In this document: positions 59,015 through 64,000 of the stretch, piece by piece
Layout: each line of letters starts with the position of its first letter
How positions within the stretch are numbered: position 1 is the stretch's first letter
Source of the DNA: Glycomyces algeriensis
GTDB lineage: Bacteria > Actinomycetota > Actinomycetes > Mycobacteriales > Micromonosporaceae
Length of the DNA stretch: 64,000 nucleotides
Assembly: GCF_027622855.1 (NCBI RefSeq)
Contig: NZ_JAPZVR010000002.1
Span: 514,681 to 578,680, forward strand
Direction of reading: 5' to 3'
The notes under the pieces: generated by a model
Database searches by the model: none
The model's input: only the letters and a program-made list of their open reading frames with translations
Told to the model about the DNA's origin: nothing
Translations under genes and position numbers: made by a program

Positions 59015-59275
59015 ATGGAGAACCTTCGCTTCTACCTGAAGCTGAACGAGCACTACTCCCGCGACGATCCGAAGGCGATCATGCGCCGCTTCAGCGAGGG
59101 CGGGCGCTCGTTCGCGCAGGCGTACCGGTTCAACGGGCAGGGGTGGACCGCCACGGACTTCTTCGACAAGCACCGCCTGGGGCACAACGACGACGACTTC
59201 ATCGAGGTGTCGCAGGAGGAGGCGGAGGACGCGATCGCCGCGAAGCTGCGCCGCATCGCCGAACGCGAGGGCTGA
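59015..59275 (+). CDS. Candidate immunity protein (86 residues)
   Basis: A small helical protein, MENLRFYLKLNEHYSRDDPK at the N-terminus, acidic in the middle (LGHNDDDFIEVSQEEAED). It starts eight bases after the toxin stop with AGGAG six bases before the ATG, and is the last gene before a strong terminator. The place and size fit a toxin-neutralising partner, but no family is recognised, so this is inference. Confidence 0.55.
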   Translation: MENLRFYLKLNEHYSRDDPKAIMRRFSEGGRSFAQAYRFNGQGWTATDFFDKHRLGHNDDDFIEVSQEEAEDAIAAKLRRIAEREG

Positions 59276-59294
59276 GCCCGGCCCCGACGAACGA

Positions 59295-59324
59295 GCGCCC
59301 GCGGACCTTCGGGTCCGCGGGCGC
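59295..59324. terminator. UUCG-loop terminator ending the toxin module
   Basis: GCGCCCGCGGACC and GGTCCGCGGGCGC form a perfect 13-bp stem closed by TTCG, an exceptionally stable tetraloop. It separates the module from the convergent sugar-acid operon. Confidence 0.75.
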
Positions 59325-59332
59325 GCTCGCGT

Positions 59333-60451
59333 TCAGGCCCAGGGAAGGCCGAGCTCGCTGAAGAGCCTGCCCTGCTTCGCGGCGTCCTCGACGGCCTGGT
59401 CCGCTCCCTTGAGGATCGTCACCGGGTCGTCGCCGACGCGCTCGAGGTGCTCGGCGCCGATGAGGCGCGGGATCGGGTCGTTGAGGACGCGCTCGAGGAC
59501 ACCGGTGAAGGTCTTCGCGCGGCGCAGGCCCGAGATGAGCCCGACGCCCTTGTTGCGGTGCGCGAGCAGGTTGTCCAGGAGGTCGGTGCGGCCGTACTGC
59601 TTCGGCTCCGACTCGCCGGGCAGGAGCAGCCGGTCGGTCGGGTACTCGAACCAGGCCTCGCCCTTGGTGCCGCGCACGCGCACGTCGCCCTCGAGCTTCC
59701 GGTCCCCGCAGAGGGTGACCGCGACGGTGATCTGCACGCCGTTCTTGTTGGTGGCGCGCCACACCGCGGTGTCGTCGACCTCGATCTCCGCGCGGGTGCG
59801 CAGGCGCTCGAGCTCGATCGGGCCGTCGAGCGGCCAGTCCCCCGCCAGCGCGATGGCCTCCTGGGAGGCGTGCGCGAAGGGGTTGGCGAGCGCGCCGTCG
59901 GCGATGAGGGTGCCGTTGGCCTCGCGCTTTCCGGCCCACGGGGAGCGGCGGTAGTACGAGTCGGGGCGGCGCCAGGAGCCGGCGACGGAGACGGCTTCGA
60001 CCTCGCCGAGGTCGCCGGCTTCGATGGCGTCGCGGAGGGCGTTGAACGCGTGCGAGCCGAGGGCCTGGAAGCCGACCTGGACGTTGCGGCCGGTCTCGGT
60101 CATGACCGCGTAGAGGTCGGCGTACTCGGCGAGGCTGGCGACGGGGGGCTTCTCGAGGTAGACGTCGGCGCCGTGGCGCATCGCGGCGCTGGCGATGGGC
60201 AGGTGGGTGGGGGGCGGGGTGGCGATGATGACGACGTCGGGGTCGGTGGCGTCGAGCATGGCGCGGTAGTCGTCGAAGACGGGGAGGTCGCCGATGGGGA
60301 TGGCGCTGTCTTCGAAGATGTCGGCGGTGTCGCACAGGGCCACGAAGTCGAGTTCGCCGCTGCGGCGGCGGGGTTCGAGGTTGTGGCGGTGGTGCAGGCC
60401 GTATCCGTTGGCGCCCACGAGGGCGATGCGGGGCGTGCGGGTCTCGGTCAC
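59333..60451 (-). CDS. Gfo/Idh/MocA family oxidoreductase
   Basis: A 372-residue NAD(P)-dependent sugar dehydrogenase. It has the Rossmann motif IALVGANGYGLHHR (G-x-N-G-x-G), EKPPVASLAEYADL (the EKP Lys) and a C-terminal beta domain. The GTG start overlaps the stop of the preceding dehydrogenase gene by four bases (GTGA). It is the last gene of the operon uxaC-fucD-uxuB-gfo; its substrate is likely a sugar or sugar acid from the same pathway. Confidence 0.9.
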   Translation of the reverse strand: MTETRTPRIALVGANGYGLHHRHNLEPRRRSGELDFVALCDTADIFEDSAIPIGDLPVFDDYRAMLDATDPDVVIIATPPPTHLPIASAAMRHGADVYLEKPPVASLAEYADLYAVMTETGRNVQVGFQALGSHAFNALRDAIEAGDLGEVEAVSVAGSWRRPDSYYRRSPWAGKREANGTLIADGALANPFAHASQEAIALAGDWPLDGPIELERLRTRAEIEVDDTAVWRATNKNGVQITVAVTLCGDRKLEGDVRVRGTKGEAWFEYPTDRLLLPGESEPKQYGRTDLLDNLLAHRNKGVGLISGLRRAKTFTGVLERVLNDPIPRLIGAEHLERVGDDPVTILKGADQAVEDAAKQGRLFSELGLPWA

Positions 60452-61806
60452 AAGTGCTCCAGGGTGGTGGCGACGCCGTGCCGGTCGAGTTCGCGCAGCC
60501 ATTTGGCGGCGGCCCGGCGCAGCTGGTGGTTGTCGGCGACGGTTTCGGGGACGATCTGGTGGAGCCCGAGGATAGCGTCTATGCGGGCGGCGGGGTTGTC
60601 CCCGGCCGCGGTGAGGCTCTGGCGGATGGCGTCTTTGAGCGGGTCGTCGAGCGGCAGTTCGGTGCCGTTGTCGGACTTCCCCGCGCAGAAGCGGGTCCAG
60701 GCGGCGAGCGAGAGCGCGATCAGGTCGAGGTCGACGCGGGCTTCGGCGAGGTCGGCGATGGTGGCGAAGAGCCGCTGCGGGAGCTTCTGGGAGCCGTCCA
60801 TGGCGATCTGGAGGCAGCGGTGCCTGATGCCGGGGTTGCGGAAGCGGTCGAGGACGCCTTCGCCGTATTCGACGGTGTCCTTGCCGTCGGGCGGGGTGAA
60901 GCTGGGGGCGATCTGCTCGGCGATGAGCCAGCGCGCGTAGGCCTCGGCGCCGGGGAGGGCGAGGGTGTCGCTGATCGTCTCGATGTCGGCGAGGGCGCCG
61001 AGGTAGGCGAGGGTGGAGTGGACGCCGTTGAGGGTGCGCAGTTTGAGGCGTTCCCAGCCGGCGACGTCGTGGGTGTAGGTGGCGTCCCAGCCGGGGCGGG
61101 GTCCGGCGAAGTCGTCTTCGATGACCCATTGGGTGAACGGTTCGGCTTCGACGGCGGCGAGGTCGGTGACGCCGAGTTCGAGTAGGGCGCGTTCGTAGGT
61201 GGCCTGGGTGGAGGCGGGGACGATGCGGTCGACCATCGAGGACGGGAAGGTGACGTGCTGTTCGGCCCAGGCCCTGGTGGCGGGGTCGAGGAGGGGTTCG
61301 ACGGCGGCGCGGGTGGTCTTGCCGTTGTCGGGGAGGTTGTCGCAGCACAGGACGGTGAGGGGCGGGCCGCCTCGGGCGGCGCGCTTGGCGAGTCCGGCGG
61401 CGAGGAGGCCGGGGACGCCGGCGGGGTCGCGGTAGGCCTTCTCGGTGACGGTGAGGGTGACGACGTGGGTGGTCTCGGCGGCGACGAGGTCGACGGCGCG
61501 GTCGTGTTCGGAGGCGATGTGGACGGTGTCCACGATCGAGCCGACGACCCGCATGGAGGCCCCGTCGGGGCCGAGGGTGGCGACGGAGAAGAGGCCGTCC
61601 TGTTCGGCGAGGGCGTCGATGACGTCGCGCGAGCGCGGTGCGGCGACGGTGATGCCCCAGTCGGTGTCGTCGGTGTAGACGGCCTGGTGGGCGCGGTGGA
61701 AGGCGCCCGCGCCGAGGTGGAGGATGCCGGTCGTCTGGGGGCGGTCCCCGGGGACTCGGACGTCCCCGGGGAGCCGCTTCACGACCGAGTTGGTCAGGCG
61801 CTCCAT
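60448..61806 (-). CDS. Mannitol dehydrogenase family oxidoreductase (fructuronate reductase-like)
   Basis: A 452-residue polyol/uronate dehydrogenase of the long-chain MDR type. It has the N-terminal ILHLGAGAFHRAHQAVY nucleotide-binding segment, LTVTEKAYR and a C-terminal helical domain (RTLNGVHSTLAYLGAL, with the conserved Lys-x-x-x-x-N region as KLRTLNG). In uronate operons the UxuB member reduces D-fructuronate to D-mannonate. The ATG overlaps the fucD stop by 13 bases. UxuB is preferred from context with uxaC; mannitol 2-dehydrogenase is the alternative. Confidence 0.85.
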   Translation of the reverse strand: MERLTNSVVKRLPGDVRVPGDRPQTTGILHLGAGAFHRAHQAVYTDDTDWGITVAAPRSRDVIDALAEQDGLFSVATLGPDGASMRVVGSIVDTVHIASEHDRAVDLVAAETTHVVTLTVTEKAYRDPAGVPGLLAAGLAKRAARGGPPLTVLCCDNLPDNGKTTRAAVEPLLDPATRAWAEQHVTFPSSMVDRIVPASTQATYERALLELGVTDLAAVEAEPFTQWVIEDDFAGPRPGWDATYTHDVAGWERLKLRTLNGVHSTLAYLGALADIETISDTLALPGAEAYARWLIAEQIAPSFTPPDGKDTVEYGEGVLDRFRNPGIRHRCLQIAMDGSQKLPQRLFATIADLAEARVDLDLIALSLAAWTRFCAGKSDNGTELPLDDPLKDAIRQSLTAAGDNPAARIDAILGLHQIVPETVADNHQLRRAAAKWLRELDRHGVATTLEHL

Positions 61807-63086
61807 GCGGGCCCGTTCGGGAACGAGAACTCGGCGATGGATTCGGCCTTGAGCGTCACGGAGTATCCGGGCTGGGTGGGCAGCCGGTAGCGGCCGTCCA
61901 CCACGGTGACGGGGTCGGTGTAGTGCTCGTGCAGGTGGTCGACGTACTCGATCATGCGGCCCTCCAGGGTCTTCCCCACTCGAAGGTATTCGAACATGCC
62001 GAGGTGCTGCACGTATTCGCAAAGGCCGACGCCGCCGGAGTGCGGGCAGACGTCGACGCCGTGCTTGGCGGCCATGAGGAGGGTGGCGAGGACTTCGGGG
62101 ATGCCGCCGACGCGGCAGGCGTCGATCTGGCAGACCTTGATGGCCTCGGCCTGGAGGAGCTGCTTGAAGATGACGCGGTTGGCGGCGACTTCGCCGGTGG
62201 CGACGCGGATCGGGGCGACGGCCTTGGCGATCTTGGCGTGGCCGAGGATGTCGTCGGGGTGGGTGGGCTCCTCGATCCAGTAGGGGTCGAAGGCCGCGAG
62301 GTGCTTCATGTTCTCGATGGCCTCGGGGACGGACCAGATCTGGTTGGCGTCCATCATGAGGAGGCGGTCGGGGCCGAGGACGTCGCGGATGATGCCGGCG
62401 CGGCGGACGTCGTCGGCGACGTCGGGCGAGCCCACTTTCATCTTGGCGGCGGTCCAGCCTTCGGCGACGGCCTGCTCGGTGAGGGCGCGGACCTTGTCGT
62501 CGGAGTAGCCGAGCCAGCCGACGGAGGTGGTGTACGCGGGGAAGCCGTCGTTCTGGAGGACCTTGAGGCGGTCCTCGTAGCCGATGCGGCCTTCGTCGAG
62601 GATCGCTTCGGCTTCGGCGGGGGTGAGCTCGTCCTCGATGTGCCGGTAGTCGATCTGGGCGGCGAGTTCGGCGGAGTCCATCTCGGCGAGGAGCTGCCAC
62701 ATGGGCTTGCCTTCGAGCTTGGCGCGCAGGTCCCAGACGGCGTTGACGATGGCGCCGACGGCCATGTGGGTGGCGCCCTTCTCGGGGCCGAGCCAGCGGA
62801 TCTGCGGTTCCTGGATGATCGAGCGGGAGAACTCGACGGGGTTCGCGAAGATCTCCTCGACGGTCTTGCCCACGACCAGGTGCTTGAAGGCCTGCACGGC
62901 GGAGGCGACGATCTCGGTGCCGCGCCCGCCGGTGAAGGTGAAGCCGGTGCCGGTGGGGCCGCCGTCGGTGAACAGCTCGACGTAGCAGGCCGAGTAGTCG
63001 GCGCGGTTGATCGAGTCGGAGCCGTCGCCGGCGGTCGCGGTCGGGAACCGCACGTCGTGGACTTCGAGTCGTTCGATCCGGGTCAC
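61794..63086 (-). CDS. Enolase-superfamily sugar-acid dehydratase, L-fuconate dehydratase type
   Basis: A 430-residue dehydratase. The family pattern SVGWLGYSDDKVRALTEQAV, the catalytic AAKMKVGSPD (K-x-K), LMMDANQIWSVPEAIENM (metal Asp), and DPYWIEEPTHPDD (metal Glu), plus GVCPHSGG-like VDVCPHSGGVGL with the active His, are all characteristic of L-fuconate dehydratases. The N-terminal VRFPTATAGDGSDS is also typical. GTG 63086 overlaps the uxaC stop by four bases. With uxaC it could also dehydrate another aldonate; the exact substrate needs testing. Confidence 0.85.
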   Translation of the reverse strand: MTRIERLEVHDVRFPTATAGDGSDSINRADYSACYVELFTDGGPTGTGFTFTGGRGTEIVASAVQAFKHLVVGKTVEEIFANPVEFSRSIIQEPQIRWLGPEKGATHMAVGAIVNAVWDLRAKLEGKPMWQLLAEMDSAELAAQIDYRHIEDELTPAEAEAILDEGRIGYEDRLKVLQNDGFPAYTTSVGWLGYSDDKVRALTEQAVAEGWTAAKMKVGSPDVADDVRRAGIIRDVLGPDRLLMMDANQIWSVPEAIENMKHLAAFDPYWIEEPTHPDDILGHAKIAKAVAPIRVATGEVAANRVIFKQLLQAEAIKVCQIDACRVGGIPEVLATLLMAAKHGVDVCPHSGGVGLCEYVQHLGMFEYLRVGKTLEGRMIEYVDHLHEHYTDPVTVVDGRYRLPTQPGYSVTLKAESIAEFSFPNGPAWSA

Positions 63087-64000
63087 TGGGCTTCCAATCC
63101 ATAGATCTTGCGGGGCTGGTTGTACGCGAGGTCGATGGCGACCTCGGCGGCTTCCTGCTCGGTCATCCGGTGCTCGGCGACGAGGCGGGCCAGGTAGGCG
63201 GCGTCGATGCGGCGGGCCACGTCGTGCCGGGCGGGGATGGAGCAGAACGCGCGGGTGTCGTCGACGAAGCCGGCGGTGTTGTAGAACCCGGCGGTCTCGT
63301 GCACCGCTTCCCTGAAGCGACGCATGCCTTCCGGCGAGTCGAGGAACCACCAGGGGGCGCCGATGAACACCGAGGCGTAGCCGCCGGCGAGCGGGGCGAT
63401 CTCGCGGCTGAACACGGTCTCGTCCAGGGTGTAGAGGACGAGGCGGAAGCGCGGGTCGTTGCCGAACGCGTCGAGGAGCGGCTTGAGCGACTTCGTGTAC
63501 TCGGTCGGGTTCGGGATGTCGCCGCCCACGTCGCGGCCCCAGCCGCGGTAGAGCCACTGGTTGTGGTTGCGGTTGGAGCCCGGGTGGAGCTGCATGACCA
63601 GGCCGTCGTCGACGCTCATGCGCGCGAACTCGGTGAGCATGAGCGCCGGGAAGCGCAGGATCTCGGTCTCGTCCGCTTCGCCCTTGAGCGCCTTGGCGTA
63701 GATCTCGGCGGCGGCCTTCGGGTCGTCCTCCGTGGCCGCGGTGAGGTTGCCGTGGTCGGTGCAGGTGGCCCCGGCGGCGATGAAGTCCTGGCGGCGCTGG
63801 CGCAGTGCCGCCAGGAACCCGTCGAAGGTGGACGTGTCCAGGCCGGTGATCTCGGCGAGGCGCTCGACGCGCTCGTGCCAGCCGGGCCAGCCGGGTTCGA
63901 CCATGTTGTCGGGCCGGAACGTGGTGACGACCTTGCCGCCCTTGCCGCCCCACTGGCGGCCGCCCGCGGCGGGCATCCCGGCCAGCGCGGCATGCGGCTC
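63083..64000 (-). CDS. uxaC: Uronate isomerase (glucuronate/galacturonate isomerase), 5' end outside window
   Basis: An aldose-ketose isomerase of the amidohydrolase superfamily, converting D-glucuronate to fructuronate. About 305 C-terminal residues of some 470 are present. They include CTDHGNLTAAT, GLVMQLHPGSNRNHNQWLY, the ETAGFYNTAGFVDDTRAF segment and SIPARHDVARRI. It is the first gene of the visible operon and overlaps fucD by four bases. The start and possible upstream genes lie beyond the edge. Confidence 0.92.
   Translation of the reverse strand, partial: EPHAALAGMPAAGGRQWGGKGGKVVTTFRPDNMVEPGWPGWHERVERLAEITGLDTSTFDGFLAALRQRRQDFIAAGATCTDHGNLTAATEDDPKAAAEIYAKALKGEADETEILRFPALMLTEFARMSVDDGLVMQLHPGSNRNHNQWLYRGWGRDVGGDIPNPTEYTKSLKPLLDAFGNDPRFRLVLYTLDETVFSREIAPLAGGYASVFIGAPWWFLDSPEGMRRFREAVHETAGFYNTAGFVDDTRAFCSIPARHDVARRIDAAYLARLVAEHRMTEQEAAEVAIDLAYNQPRKIYGLEAQ

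Noticed and set aside
45557-64000. Rare-codon or stop-codon reassignment as explanation for the three stop-less genes
   Set aside because: TAA, TAG and TGA all end well-conserved genes at the expected place (response regulator, infB, rbfA), so the standard code applies.

Overview
The window is about 70% G+C (by eye), has GTG and TTG starts, leaderless genes, a WhiB protein, a SigR/RsrA redox pair, the 24-residue ribosomal protein bL37 and a NamH-like UDP-MurNAc hydroxylase. Together these indicate a high-GC actinobacterium. N-glycolylated muramic acid and the gene content fit Glycomycetaceae/Micromonosporales-type organisms, but the genus cannot be fixed from this stretch. No rRNA, tRNA, CRISPR array, prophage or insertion sequence was found.

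The first 41 kb is a conserved housekeeping backbone, mostly on the minus strand (transcribed from high to low coordinates): rpsB-tsf, pyrH, frr-cdsA, rlmN, a DivIVA-domain protein, dxr-rseP-ispG, map, rimP-nusA-ylxR-infB, ylxP-rbfA-MATE-truB. It is interrupted by cassettes: a NamH-like hydroxylase, a TetR/MMPL pair with a 17-bp inverted repeat between them, a sugar ABC transporter without its ATPase, purU, a PadR-ABC-FtsX operon with three ATAC-N3-GTAT sites, a ferritin-like pair, and a two-component system plus a methyltransferase between infB and ylxP.

From 41 to 45 kb the plus strand holds an M23 peptidase, yraN, comM and dprA, with a heptanucleotide tandem repeat of about 210 bp between comM and dprA. 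From 45.5 to 48 kb there is an unrecognised 409-residue protein and a SIS-domain sugar-phosphate protein. From 48.2 to 55.5 kb come bL37, a TetR regulator, the sigR-rsrA operon (two in-frame starts and a SigR-type promoter), whiB, an SRAP peptidase and the aroA-rsgA-hisN run.

The most interesting accessory block is 56.57-59.32 kb. It is an operon of a YbaB/EbfC-like protein, an EspC-like protein, a WXG100-like protein, a probable secreted toxin whose C-terminal domain resembles RelA/SpoT-type nucleotidyltransferases, and a small candidate immunity protein, closed by a UUCG-loop terminator. The window ends in a four-gene sugar-acid operon (uxaC-like, fucD-like, uxuB-like, Gfo/Idh), each gene overlapping the next, with the first cut by the window edge.

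Three genes (the methyltransferase at 5840-7266, the membrane protein at 18838-19378 and yraN at 41727-42158) have no in-frame stop codon near the end of their conserved region and stay open far into neighbouring genes. Automated callers may drop them.
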